A stretch of 64,000 nucleotides of DNA, taken from contig NZ_JAWJZH010000001.1 of the NCBI RefSeq assembly GCF_033063295.1, positions 3,038,001 to 3,102,000 on the forward strand, in the 5' to 3' direction. This stretch comes from Nitrosomonas sp. Is35. Lineage in GTDB: Bacteria; Pseudomonadota; Gammaproteobacteria; Burkholderiales; Nitrosomonadaceae. The position numbers and the translations under genes were made by a program. Positions 17,058 through 24,948 of the stretch are shown here, in pieces. Position 1 is the stretch's first letter. Each line of letters begins with the position of its first letter. The notes under the pieces were generated by a model, which was not told the DNA's origin, did not search any database, and saw nothing but the letters and a program-made list of their open reading frames with translations.

Positions 17058-17548
17058 TATTCTTTACTCGATGCATTCACATCCAGAATCAGATCATTCT
17101 GCACCGATCTCACATGTTCCTGGTTTGTTGCCACTTCGATCGCCTTGTCGATACTTTGCTGGGAATCAAGTGTACCGCTCAGGTGCACGAGGCCATTTTC
17201 GGTCGTCACTTTAATTTGAAATGCCTTGAGCAAAGAGTCGCTAAGAAGGGCCTTTTTTACATGCATCGTGATCACTGAATCATCAATGTATTGATCGGTT
17301 GTTTCAGATTTATCGCTGATCGACTTTTTTGCGTCATCGAGTTTCTTTTCTGCTTGCTCTGCTGTTTTCTCAATTTTCTTTTCAGCGTTTTCAATCGAAC
17401 GATCCAGTTTTTTCCCTGCCGTCTCAGCAGGCCCTTCCTTTTGGCAACCCGCCAAACCCATAACAATGGCTAAACCAGTAATCGTAAGTAAAAGGGCTTT
17501 TTTTGATTTTGCTACTGTATTTTGTTCGTTTTCAATTTTCATTTTCAT
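17057..17548 (-). CDS. BON-domain lipoprotein
   Basis: 163 aa. The signal peptide ends in lipobox LAGCQK; a long charged helix follows (KKLDRSIENAEKKIEKTAEQ) and then one BON domain, about residues 85-158 (YIDDSVITMHVKKALLSDSL, VHLSGTLDSQQSIDKAIEVA). BON domains are thought to bind phospholipid or support envelope integrity, as in OsmY. ATG 17548 has AAGGAAG 5 nt upstream. It is coupled to the downstream DUF1207 gene by a TAATG overlap. A palindromic site (17704-17719) lies 156 bp upstream. Confidence 0.9.
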   Translation of the reverse strand: MKMKIENEQNTVAKSKKALLLTITGLAIVMGLAGCQKEGPAETAGKKLDRSIENAEKKIEKTAEQAEKKLDDAKKSISDKSETTDQYIDDSVITMHVKKALLSDSLLKAFQIKVTTENGLVHLSGTLDSQQSIDKAIEVATNQEHVRSVQNDLILDVNASSKE

Positions 17549-17703
17549 CGTTCTTCCTTAAATTTTTCTTTAAATCAGCAACACGTGACATTCATATTCA
17601 GAAAAGCGTCATAGGGATGAGCGTCTCTCCATTCTGATGGAACGCTATGCACCATGAAACCTACTTTCTGTTTTAAAGATTAAGCGGAAGATTGAAGATG
17701 GTC

Positions 17704-17719
17704 TGTGCGGTATCGTACG
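17704..17719. promoter_or_regulatory. 16-bp palindromic site 4 of 10
   Basis: TGTGCGGTATCGTACG, 156 bp upstream of the minus-strand BON lipoprotein gene, in the 396-bp divergent gap 17549-17944. The gap holds this site, site 5, and no other structure I can support. Confidence 0.75.
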
Positions 17720-17814
17720 TAATGCTTTGAATAATTCTCTGCGATTGCTTTTTCTTGCCCGGTACCTTCTTAGTAGCCCCCCCTCAAGCACAGAATCGAT
17801 TCACTGCATAACTA

Positions 17815-17830
17815 TGTACGTTAACGTACA
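17815..17830. promoter_or_regulatory. 16-bp palindromic site 5 of 10 (perfect palindrome)
   Basis: TGTACGTTAACGTACA, a perfect 16-bp palindrome, 115 bp upstream of the plus-strand BON gene at 17945. Sites 4 and 5 are separate copies serving the two divergent genes. Confidence 0.85.
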
Positions 17831-17944
17831 GACCGTGATGGGTTTTGCAGTTAAATTGCTCGCCAGTGCCGCAGTTTTTCTCCATCGCATTATGTGATTG
17901 AGACATCGGTTATAAAACCCTAACAAGTAATAGGAGATTGAATC

Positions 17945-18259
17945 ATGAAACACTTTATCAAATTACTGTCTGCCTCTTTTTTGGCTTTAACCTTGCTGAC
18001 AGTTACAGGATGCGCATCAACCAAAACTCATGAGGGAACGGGTGAATACCTCGATGACAGCGTGATTACCACTAAGGTAAAAGCAGCCATACTGAATGAA
18101 CCCACATTAAGCTCCGCTGAGATCAACGTCGAAACTTTCAAAGGCATCGTTCAGTTAAGCGGTTTCGTTAGATCCACCGCCAGTATTAATAAAGCCATCG
18201 AAGTAGCAAGCAGTGTCGGTGGCGTTAAATCGGTCAAAAACAGTCTGCAACTCAAATAA
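17945..18259 (+). CDS. BON-domain lipoprotein (single BON)
   Basis: 104 aa with lipobox VTGCAS (Cys 23) and one BON domain, residues about 35-103 (YLDDSVITTKVKAAILNEPT, VQLSGFVRSTASINKAIEVA). It closely resembles the BON domain of the divergent lipoprotein at 17057-17548 (shared YxDDSVIT and SINKAIEVA), so the two are paralogues. AGGAG lies 8 nt before the ATG. The catalase-like gene follows 59 nt downstream, probably in one transcript. Confidence 0.92.
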   Translation: MKHFIKLLSASFLALTLLTVTGCASTKTHEGTGEYLDDSVITTKVKAAILNEPTLSSAEINVETFKGIVQLSGFVRSTASINKAIEVASSVGGVKSVKNSLQLK

Positions 18260-18318
18260 ACAGAAAATTTTCTCATGCGCATGAATGGCTTCTGTGCGCA
18301 TCCCGGAGGTGCATTGAA

Positions 18319-19365
18319 ATGTTGAATAAAGGAAATTTGTTGTTGGCACTGATCACTTTCTTGCCAACGAGCGCTTTTAGTAATGAGCGCGTACCTGCGG
18401 ATGAAGCATCGGCGATTCAGGAGATTACGCGAATGGTGGAGGAAAACATTCGAGCCGAGACCAAGCAGGGTCCGGCTCATCGCGATGTGCACTTCAAGGC
18501 GCATGGTTGTGTGAAAGCGGAATTCCGTGTGCTCCCGCTACCTGCCTCAATGCAAATCGGGATCTTCGCAGAAGCGCGCAATTACCCTGCCTGGATCCGT
18601 TACTCCAATGGCTCTGGAAAAGTGCAAAATGACTCCGTTGGCGATGGCCGTGGAATGGCCATCAAGCTTATGGGTGTTGAATCCAGCCAATCCGGCACAC
18701 AAGATTTTTTGATGGTCAATCATCCGGTATTCTTTGTCAGAAATGCGGCAGAATATGTTGAATTTCAAAAAACTATTGCGCAGGATGCGCTTAATAAATT
18801 CTTTTTCCCGGGTTTCAATCCGCTGAATTTCCGTCTGCATGAACTTGCCACTGCTATCGCGATCCGCAGCAAGAAGGTTGAAAACCCGCTGGATATTCAA
18901 TATTGGAGCGCAACGCCTTATCGTTTTGGCGAAAATACCGCCATGAAGTTTTCCGTTCGTCCTTGCGGCAAACCCAGCCGGTCTTCATCTGCCGAAACTA
19001 CAGCGCCCGATTTCCTGCGTGAAAATATGCAAAAGCATCTCGCTAACGATGATGCGTGTTTCGATTTTATGGTTCAGCTCGGTACACATCCTGTCGCGAT
19101 GCCGGTCGAAGATCCCACCATCGCATGGAGTGAAAAAGATTCCCCTTTTGTGCCTGTAGCGAAAATAACCATTCCGGCGCAAACATTCACAGCATCCGAA
19201 CAACTGAAATTCTGCGAGGATCTTTCCTTCACGCCGTGGCATGCTATACCTGATCATCAACCATTGGGAGGTATCAATCGTGTACGCAAGGCCGTTTACG
19301 AAACATCCTCACGTGTCCGTCATGAACTGAACGATATCGAACGCCATGAACCGAAGGGCTTCTAA
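18319..19365 (+). CDS. periplasmic catalase-like heme protein
   Basis: 348 aa with a signal peptide (cleavage near AFSNE). It is a short, catalase-core protein: the distal region HFKAHGCVKAEF corresponds to the H-A-K-G-x-G catalase signature, GDGRGMAIKL to the D-x-R-G core motif, and YWSATPYRFG to a conserved core segment. Members of this SrpA-like family may act as peroxidases; some lack true catalase activity, and the axial Tyr is not certain here. It lies 59 nt after the BON lipoprotein gene, suggesting joint expression under the palindromic site. It ends tail-to-tail with the GGDEF gene, overlapping by 4 bp. Confidence 0.85.
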   Translation: MLNKGNLLLALITFLPTSAFSNERVPADEASAIQEITRMVEENIRAETKQGPAHRDVHFKAHGCVKAEFRVLPLPASMQIGIFAEARNYPAWIRYSNGSGKVQNDSVGDGRGMAIKLMGVESSQSGTQDFLMVNHPVFFVRNAAEYVEFQKTIAQDALNKFFFPGFNPLNFRLHELATAIAIRSKKVENPLDIQYWSATPYRFGENTAMKFSVRPCGKPSRSSSAETTAPDFLRENMQKHLANDDACFDFMVQLGTHPVAMPVEDPTIAWSEKDSPFVPVAKITIPAQTFTASEQLKFCEDLSFTPWHAIPDHQPLGGINRVRKAVYETSSRVRHELNDIERHEPKGF

Positions 19366-20093
19366 TCGTTACAAATCGTTTGCAAATCAGGTGGGTGTTT
19401 AACGTTTGTCTTGGCGCAGTACATGGCAATATCCGCTTGATTGATCAACTCACTGCAGTTTTTGCCATCGATAGGATAAACGGTAGTACCGATACTCGCT
19501 GATAGTACAATAGCATGGCCGTCTATCACATACGGTATGGACAACTGAGTACGAATCTTCTCCGTTACGACAGTCACATTTTCCGGATTATCCATTTCCG
19601 GCAGCATGATTAAAAATTCATCACCGCCATACCGGCAGGCTGTGTCACCGTAACGGATACACGCAACTAAACGTTCTGCAAACATTTGCAGAAGTCTGTC
19701 TCCTGTCGCATGGCCAAAGCTGTCATTAATGTTTTTGAATTTGTCCAGATCTATGAATAGCAATGCAATTTGCTTACGTTGCCGGTCGGATTGGGTTATC
19801 GCCTGTTGAAGCCGGTTCAGTAATAATCTGCGGTTAGGCAACTGGGTGAGTTCGTCGTAATACCCAAAATGATGAGCTTGTGTCAATTTTTTCGCAAATC
19901 GTACCAATTTTCTTCTTTGGCAAATATTGATTTTATTCAATATCTCAATTTGCTGTTGCGCTGCGACAAGCATTTGCTTGAGTATCGCTAGCTCCACGAG
20001 AGAGGACTGTAACTTCTCGGCGCTGACTTGATCGGAAGTATGCAAAAGTGCGGTATCAAAGTCTTCCGCGTTTAATGAATGCATTTTTTTCAT
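19362..20093 (-). CDS. GGDEF-domain diguanylate cyclase, soluble
   Basis: 243 aa. An N-terminal helical region (1-75) without membrane segments or a known sensor domain precedes a GGDEF domain (about 80-240). The active-site motif is intact (RYGGDEF), and an RxxD inhibitory site (RYGD) sits five residues before it, so it should make cyclic-di-GMP with product feedback. IS copy 2 begins 44 bp upstream of the start, so the native promoter may have been cut off. Start ATG 20093 has only a weak GGAAC nearby; ATG 20084 is an alternative. Confidence 0.93.
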   Translation of the reverse strand: MKKMHSLNAEDFDTALLHTSDQVSAEKLQSSLVELAILKQMLVAAQQQIEILNKINICQRRKLVRFAKKLTQAHHFGYYDELTQLPNRRLLLNRLQQAITQSDRQRKQIALLFIDLDKFKNINDSFGHATGDRLLQMFAERLVACIRYGDTACRYGGDEFLIMLPEMDNPENVTVVTEKIRTQLSIPYVIDGHAIVLSASIGTTVYPIDGKNCSELINQADIAMYCAKTNVKHPPDLQTICND

Positions 20094-20137
20094 TGTATTG
20101 TTCCTGCCACTTTTGTTTAATTTGGTTTATCAATCTA

Positions 20138-20941
20138 GGGCCTGTTAACGCTATTTGATATAATTTGGTGATGGAAATCACCGAAACTCAATATCAACAG
20201 ATCGAGCACTGCCTGCCGCGTCAGCGTGGCAACGTCAGCCATTCCAATCTGCAAGTTCTCAATGCCATTCTTTACGTTGCCGAGCATGGCTGCAAGTGGC
20301 GAGGACTGCCCAAGCGATTCGGCAACTGGCATACCATCTATACCCGCATGAATCGCTGGGCAAAGAGTGGTGTACTGAGCCATGTATTTGGGCAACTTCA
20401 GCATCAGCAAATCATCCGTATCCGTATTGAAACTGTTTCGCTGGACAGCACCAGCATCAAAGTCCATCCCGACGGTACGGGTGCGTTAAAAAAAACGGCC
20501 CCCAATCCATCGGAAAATCTCGAGGTGGATGGACCACCAAAATTCATCTGGTTGCCGCAGATTCCAGAACAACCATAGGCTTTGCCCTCTCGCCCGGTCA
20601 CGCCCACGATGCGCCAGAGGGCAGGCAGCTTTTGCTTTCCCTCGGTCCCGTCAATACGCCCACCTACCTGCTGATGGATCGTGCTTATGAGGGCGACCAA
20701 ACCCGGCAACTGGCACTAGATTTGGGTTACATCCCGGTTGTTCCGCCCAAAGCAAATCGCTTGTCACCCTGGGAATACAACCGTGCCATGTACAAAAAAC
20801 GCAACGAGATCGAACGATTGTTCAGAAGGCTCAAGGGATTTCGCCGCATCTTCTCCAGGTTCGATAAGCTCGATGTCGTCTTCATCTCCTTTATCCACTT
20901 CGCTCTCATCGTCGAAGCAATCAGATTGTGTTAACAGGCCC
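20138..20941 (+). mobile_element. IS5-family (IS427-group-like) insertion sequence, copy 2
   Basis: 804 bp with terminal repeats GGGCCTGTTAAC and GTTAACAGGCCC, which here are a perfect inverted pair, flanked by TA (or read more widely, CTAG) on both sides. It is in the same orientation as copy 1, exactly 11,050 bp away, and differs from it at about three bases. It lies just upstream of the GGDEF gene. Confidence 0.95.
20171..20934 (+). CDS. IS5-family transposase in two frames, copy 2
   Basis: Same organisation as copy 1: first frame from ATG 20171 to 20578, slippery run of eight A at 20488-20495, second frame to 20934. The only protein difference noticed is Asn for Ser in the VLxAIL segment. 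All DDE residues (SLDSTS, LLMDRAYEGD, NEIERLF) are present. Confidence 0.9.
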
Positions 20942-21011
20942 TAGTCAAATGCACGATAGGGCAAAGCATGCAAAACCCGGCACAAGCCCATTCTGTGATA
21001 TTGGTGCACGG

Positions 21012-21482
21012 CTATGGTGTTGCTTCGCCCGTGCGCTTGGTCTCGATCCTGACGTGAGCCGTACCATCCTTATGCATATCCAGTTTCTTAGCAGCTGCCT
21101 TAGAAACATCAATGACACGATCTTTGGCATAGGGGCCGCGGTCGTTAATTCTGACTTCCACTGTTTTATCATTATCGAGGTTGGTCACTTGGGCTTTGGT
21201 ACCCATCGGCAAACTCGGATGGGCTGCCGTCATCTTGGTTTGATCGAAGATATCGCCATTAGCGGTTTCCTTACCTTGAAATCCAGGTCCATACCAGGAT
21301 GCCTCGCCAATCTCAGTGCGTACTGAACGATCAGTGCCTCCCCTTTTCTCTTGCTGGGTCAGTTTGTTTTTTTCATTCCCATACTCTGAACTACAACCTG
21401 AAATCATAGCGGAGCAAAAAAACAATGCGATTGGCAAAATCCTCAAGAACTGTGCACGGCAGAATATGATCTGTTTCATCAA
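21012..21482 (-). CDS. RlpA-like septal-ring lytic transglycosylase family lipoprotein
   Basis: 156 aa with a signal peptide and lipobox ISGCSS. The mature part is a double-psi beta-barrel (about 60-150) with the RlpA motifs GEASWYGPGFQGKETANG, ...MTAAHPSLPMGT and VRINDRGPY. RlpA in Pseudomonas cleaves naked glycan strands; this protein lacks the C-terminal SPOR domain, so septal targeting is doubtful. Palindromic site 6 (21609-21624) lies 127 bp upstream. The plus strand has an open overlapping frame at 20928-21326 that is only a shadow. Confidence 0.9.
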   Translation of the reverse strand: MMKQIIFCRAQFLRILPIALFFCSAMISGCSSEYGNEKNKLTQQEKRGGTDRSVRTEIGEASWYGPGFQGKETANGDIFDQTKMTAAHPSLPMGTKAQVTNLDNDKTVEVRINDRGPYAKDRVIDVSKAAAKKLDMHKDGTAHVRIETKRTGEATP

Positions 21483-21608
21483 TTCTCCTGTATTATCAAG
21501 GTATAAATACGCTAAAAGCGCCGCAATCGATAGAACAGTGGAATATCGATTGCGTGTTTCTTATCAGTCCATCATTGGGTTATTTTTCTCTTATCCCCGA
21601 TATAAATC

Positions 21609-21624
21609 TGTACGTTCCCGCACA
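21609..21624. promoter_or_regulatory. 16-bp palindromic site 6 of 10
   Basis: TGTACGTTCCCGCACA, 127 bp upstream of the RlpA-like gene and 25 bp downstream of the first Crp/Fnr-type gene. Confidence 0.7.
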
Positions 21625-21648
21625 TATCATCGTGCGCCGGATTTATTC

Positions 21649-22368
21649 CTAGCCTAGAATTCTTTCGTACAGTGCTTTTTCCGTGCGATAGCACTCGCAG
21701 GAAGCCGCTTCCAGTCCGGTACGGTCGAGAATCTTAATATCTCCTCGTTTGTAACTGATTAATGCCTTATTTTGTAGAGAATTCGCCGCCTTAGTAATGC
21801 CGACACGCCGCACCCCCAACATATAAGCCAGGAATACATGCGTGACATGAAATTGATCTGATTGCGCCCGGTCCTGTGTCATCAATAGCCAGCGCGCAAG
21901 GCGAGCTTCCACCACATGGAAACGGTTACATCCAGCCGTTTGAGCAATCTGGCTCATTACAACATACAGGTAGCGTTTTAATTCCTGCTTAAATGCAGCA
22001 TTTGTCTCAATTTCTTGTAGAAATAAGGGGGCCGATAAGCGCAATGCCTGACCTGCTCCCTGAACCACTGCATTATAGGAGGCGACATTAATTGACAAGA
22101 TGAGAGGAAGACCGAACATGCCTTCATAACCGACCAATCCTACTTCCAGGTTGTGATTGCTATCAATCGGCGTGACCAGGGAAACAATGCTCGTGGTTGG
22201 GAAATAAACATGCGATATGGGATCGCCAGAGCGATACAGAGTGTCTGCAAAAACAAGTTCAGTTTCTACACAACGCGCAAGTAACTGTTCTGAATCATCG
22301 CTAGGTAAGGCAGCTAACAGATGATTAGTGCCGGTAACGACTGGAGCAAGTGACATCAGCATTCTCAA
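21649..22368 (-). CDS. Crp/Fnr-family transcriptional regulator A
   Basis: 239 aa. An N-terminal cyclic-nucleotide-binding-like beta-roll (about 25-140; VYFPTTSIVSLVTPID, VGLVGYEGMFGLP) is followed by a Crp-type winged helix with recognition region YMLGVRRVGITKAANSLQ. It lacks the four N-terminal Cys of Fnr, so an iron-sulfur cluster is not expected, and the Arg/Glu pattern of cAMP binding is not clear. Palindromic site 7 (22491-22506) lies 123 bp upstream, suggesting autoregulation. A paralogue follows at 22737-23444. I infer that one or both regulators bind the palindrome. Confidence 0.9.
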   Translation of the reverse strand: MRMLMSLAPVVTGTNHLLAALPSDDSEQLLARCVETELVFADTLYRSGDPISHVYFPTTSIVSLVTPIDSNHNLEVGLVGYEGMFGLPLILSINVASYNAVVQGAGQALRLSAPLFLQEIETNAAFKQELKRYLYVVMSQIAQTAGCNRFHVVEARLARWLLMTQDRAQSDQFHVTHVFLAYMLGVRRVGITKAANSLQNKALISYKRGDIKILDRTGLEAASCECYRTEKALYERILG

Positions 22369-22490
22369 AGTATAAAAATAAACCGGTTGATCAGTGAGAT
22401 ATCAGTATCCATATCTCTGAGGAATAAAGAAAAAGGTATTTGGCCCGACACGTTAAAAGGGGCAAGTTACATAAGAAAATTTTGATTGTC

Positions 22491-22506
22491 TGTGCGGTAG
22501 TGTACG
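22491..22506. promoter_or_regulatory. 16-bp palindromic site 7 of 10
   Basis: TGTGCGGTAGTGTACG, 123 bp upstream of regulator A, in the 368-bp gap 22369-22736. The gap also holds the terminator at 22609-22625. Confidence 0.7.
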
Positions 22507-22608
22507 TACCTGCATTTAGCTTGACACACCACGAAACACAGCTGATTAATCTACAAAGCCAATTTTTTGCAGCGAGAAATCACAAACCCGATGATTGATC
22601 GTTGAATG

Positions 22609-22625
22609 CCCCGGTTTTTCCGGGG
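22609..22625 (-). terminator. terminator hairpin of regulator B
   Basis: CCCCGG, TTTTT, CCGGGG: a 6-bp GC stem with a 5-nt loop, 112 nt past the stop of the minus-strand gene at 22737. Weak T-run. Confidence 0.5.
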
Positions 22626-22736
22626 ATTCTCAGTGTTGAATCAAACCCAAGTGACCGGCTCTTTCCGCTGGCGAGAGTAAGCTTGTGATCGATTGATTGC
22701 GTGAAAAAATAGATGATCAGTGTCGTCAGACAAAGA

Positions 22737-23444
22737 TCAGGGATGAAGTATACGATCGAATTCCTTCCTAACCACCTGATAGCATTCACAGACTCGTTCT
22801 TCCAATCCTTTCCGGTCCAGCACGATGATATGGCCGCGGCTGTATTGAATCAAACCTGCCTGTTGCAATTTTCCGGCCGCTTCAGTGACGCCTTCACGGC
22901 GTACGCCTAACATATTGGCAATTAATTCCTGCGTCATGGCCAATTCATTCGAAGAAAGACGATCGAGGCTTAGCAGCAGCCAGCGGCAGAGCTGTTGATC
23001 GACTGAATGATGCCGGTTGCACACCGCCGTTTGGGACATCTGGGTAATGAGTGCTTGTGTGTAGTTCAGCAATTTATGCAGTAGCGCGCCATGGCGGTTA
23101 AATTCTTGCATAAATAGCTGCTGCCGTACTCGATAGCAATATCCTGCGCTCTGCACTACGGCACGATTCGGCATGGTTTGCCCGCCCATGAAAAGAGCAA
23201 TACCGACAACTCCCTCAAAACCGACCACGGCAATTTCCGCTGAGGCGCCATTCTCCATCACATACAGCAGCGATATGATGCAATCCATGGGAAAATAAAC
23301 GTACTGGAGTTTTTCTCCTGATTCGTAAATCACATCGCCCAGGGGCATCTCGACCAGTTCAAGATGAGGAAAAATGCGCTGGTATTCTGTTTCCGGTAAC
23401 GCCGTCAGGAGGTGGTTTTTTTTAGGGCTGCAGTGCGTATCCAT
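22737..23444 (-). CDS. Crp/Fnr-family transcriptional regulator B
   Basis: About 235 aa from ATG 23444, chosen over TTG 23459 because GAGGG sits 9 nt upstream. Architecture as regulator A: beta-roll (YVYFPMDCIISLLYVMENGA, VVGFEGVVGIALFM) then winged helix with recognition region NMLGVRREGVTEAAGKLQ. It shares with A the C-terminal LDRxGLE...CECY segment, so they are paralogues. Palindromic site 8 (23527-23542) is 83 bp upstream and is shared with the divergent DUF3309 gene. The effector ligand is unknown. Confidence 0.9.
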   Translation of the reverse strand: MDTHCSPKKNHLLTALPETEYQRIFPHLELVEMPLGDVIYESGEKLQYVYFPMDCIISLLYVMENGASAEIAVVGFEGVVGIALFMGGQTMPNRAVVQSAGYCYRVRQQLFMQEFNRHGALLHKLLNYTQALITQMSQTAVCNRHHSVDQQLCRWLLLSLDRLSSNELAMTQELIANMLGVRREGVTEAAGKLQQAGLIQYSRGHIIVLDRKGLEERVCECYQVVRKEFDRILHP

Positions 23445-23526
23445 CACGTAAACCCTCAAATTATTATCAACAATATAGAAAAAACTATATGCCTTGAGCT
23501 TTATAACATATTCCCGCTCAATACAG

Positions 23527-23542
23527 TGTGCGCTAGCGTACA
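23527..23542. promoter_or_regulatory. 16-bp palindromic site 8 of 10
   Basis: TGTGCGCTAGCGTACA, placed between divergent genes: 83 bp upstream of regulator B and 88 bp upstream of the DUF3309-like gene. Confidence 0.8.
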
Positions 23543-23629
23543 GATTCTTCCGGGGATTATCGCTAGGCTGCCTGTGCTGTATTCAGATACGGCTTTTCAA
23601 TTTAACATTCTTTGAGCAGGAGTATTTCC

Positions 23630-23788
23630 ATGTCACTTAGCGCAATTTTACTTTTAATTATTATTTTGATGCTCGTTGGCGTCATACCCATCTGGCCACA
23701 TAGCCGTGGGTGGGGATATGGACCGAGTGGCGGACTGGGGTTGATCTTGACCATTCTGTTGATCTTAATTTTATTAGAAAAAATATAA
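23630..23788 (+). CDS. 52-aa membrane protein, DUF3309-like
   Basis: A short frame starting ATG 23630 with GCAGGAG upstream encodes MSLSAILLLIIILMLVGVIP, then IWPHSRGWGYGPSGGLGLIL and TILLILILLEKI: two hydrophobic segments around a PHSRGWGYGPSG centre, the DUF3309 signature. Function unknown; members accompany stress genes. A strong bidirectional terminator follows at 23898-23921. Confidence 0.85.
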   Translation: MSLSAILLLIIILMLVGVIPIWPHSRGWGYGPSGGLGLILTILLILILLEKI

Positions 23789-23897
23789 CTGTAAGTACTC
23801 GTGTTGTATTCATTTCTTAGTTTTGAGAATTTCTCCCAAAAAATTGACAAAACTACCCGATAGCCGAACCGTATACCCTTCCAAAAGTTTAAAAAAA

Positions 23898-23921
23898 AGC
23901 AGCGGGGATTAACCCGCTGCT
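23898..23921. terminator. bidirectional rho-independent terminator
   Basis: AGCAGCGGG (23898-23906) and CCCGCTGCT (23913-23921), a perfect 9-bp stem, with eight A before and a T-run after. It serves the DUF3309-like gene on the plus strand and the SmbP-like gene on the minus strand. Confidence 0.9.
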
Positions 23922-23951
23922 TTTTTATTGCTACCGGAATGAATTAAACCA

Positions 23952-24293
23952 CTATGCAGCTTGTTTCAAATGAGCCACTGCTTCTTCAGCAGCTTTCTTT
24001 GCTAAATCCGTAGCTCCGGATTTACCTTGCTTAATTGCTTCGTCCAGGCTCTTAATACCGGCATCGATATGTACAGCGGCATTTTTTGCGGAAGTTTTTT
24101 CGGCTTTTGAAGCATTTGCATGGGTTTTTGCTTCTTCGGCATGTTTAGCGACAGTTTTTCCATCGGTTGCTTTGATCGCTGCCTCAGCATGCTGGATCGC
24201 TTCATCCAGATGACTTTCGGCTGCAAGAGCACTAAACGAGCAAAGCGATATGATTAAGACGATGGCAAATAGAATATTGGTTTTTATGTTCAT
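23952..24293 (-). CDS. SmbP-like small metal-binding protein
   Basis: 113 aa with a signal peptide (cleavage near LAAES). The mature 90 residues are repeated helices of the type HLDEAIQHAEAAIK, AKHAEEAKTHA, HIDAGIKSLDEAIKQG and EEAVAHLKQAA, the layout of SmbP, a periplasmic copper-binding protein of Nitrosomonas europaea. This version keeps six His, fewer than I recall for the europaea protein, so metal capacity may be lower. It lies between the DUF3309-like and CsbD genes and is read with CsbD from the right. The family match is by recall, without alignment. Confidence 0.8.
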   Translation of the reverse strand: MNIKTNILFAIVLIISLCSFSALAAESHLDEAIQHAEAAIKATDGKTVAKHAEEAKTHANASKAEKTSAKNAAVHIDAGIKSLDEAIKQGKSGATDLAKKAAEEAVAHLKQAA

Positions 24294-24399
24294 TTTATAA
24301 TTCCAGTTAAATGCGTATTCAATAGATTGAGTTGTTGCTCCGTAACAGCCAGCCCGGAAATTCCGGCCAGACTGTTACAGATCAGTCACATGCGCTTTG

Positions 24400-24585
24400 C
24401 TAGCAAGTTTTTTTAGCTTCTTTGATGTCTTCTTTGGCATCGCCGACACCCGCCTGAATTTTTCCGACATTTTTCTGGATATTGCCTTTTACTTCCATTT
24501 CTTTATTGTCCAATATTTTGCCGGCAACTTCTTTAGCTTTACCTTTGGTTTCTTCGAAACGGCCTTTCACTTGATCTTTGTTCAT
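24400..24585 (-). CDS. CsbD-family stress protein
   Basis: 61 aa, the standard CsbD size, with the family motifs MNKDQVKGRFEETKGKAKEV and a second KGNIQKNVGKIQAGVGDAKE unit. CsbD-like proteins are small, soluble and strongly induced in general stress; their action is unknown. Palindromic site 9 (24684-24699) lies 99 bp upstream, GGAG is 4-8 nt before the ATG, and a partial hairpin (GTAACAG...CTGTTAC, 24341-24377) follows the gene. Confidence 0.92.
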   Translation of the reverse strand: MNKDQVKGRFEETKGKAKEVAGKILDNKEMEVKGNIQKNVGKIQAGVGDAKEDIKEAKKTC

Positions 24586-24683
24586 GATTGTCTCCTGACA
24601 ATTAACTTCAAGCGATGATCAAAACATGGAATCACGTCTCGCATCACTTGTTTGTAAGCCTATATACATCGCTACATTCAGTC

Positions 24684-24699
24684 TGTGCGACAACGAACT
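24684..24699. promoter_or_regulatory. 16-bp palindromic site 9 of 10, right half degenerate
   Basis: TGTGCGACAACGAACT: the left half matches fully, the right half only partly. It is 99 bp upstream of the CsbD gene in the 363-bp divergent gap 24586-24948, which also holds site 10. Confidence 0.5.
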
Positions 24700-24798
24700 T
24701 ATCCTGAAATAAATACCGGATCACCCCGGTTTCTTGAGATTTGTGCAGCAAAAACAGGCATCGCCGGTAACCGGGTTTGCCACTCCGGAGAGATTCTA

Positions 24799-24814
24799 TG
24801 TACGTTATCGCACA
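24799..24814. promoter_or_regulatory. 16-bp palindromic site 10 of 10
   Basis: TGTACGTTATCGCACA, a full consensus match, 135 bp upstream of the cyclic glucan synthase gene. Confidence 0.8.
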
Positions 24815-24948
24815 TACGCCCCTATATTCCGATCAGTATAATTTCCTTCAAACACAGCAGCAGAGGCCTATTCATCGCTAGGGCAATCCGGATGCAGAAA
24901 GATTTTAATCATAGTTTCACCGAAGTAATAAACACAGCGTAATGGTTC

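Noticed and set aside
9088..20941. Composite transposon made of the two IS copies
   Set aside because: Each copy has its own TA flanks and sits in a separate target; the outer flanks do not form a shared duplication, so two independent insertions are simpler.
20928..21326. 132-codon plus-strand frame opposite the RlpA-like gene
   Set aside because: Shadow of a clear RlpA-family gene on the other strand.
22580..22789. 69-codon minus-strand frame before regulator B's end
   Set aside because: It overlaps the true end of regulator B and the terminator, and reads as non-protein.
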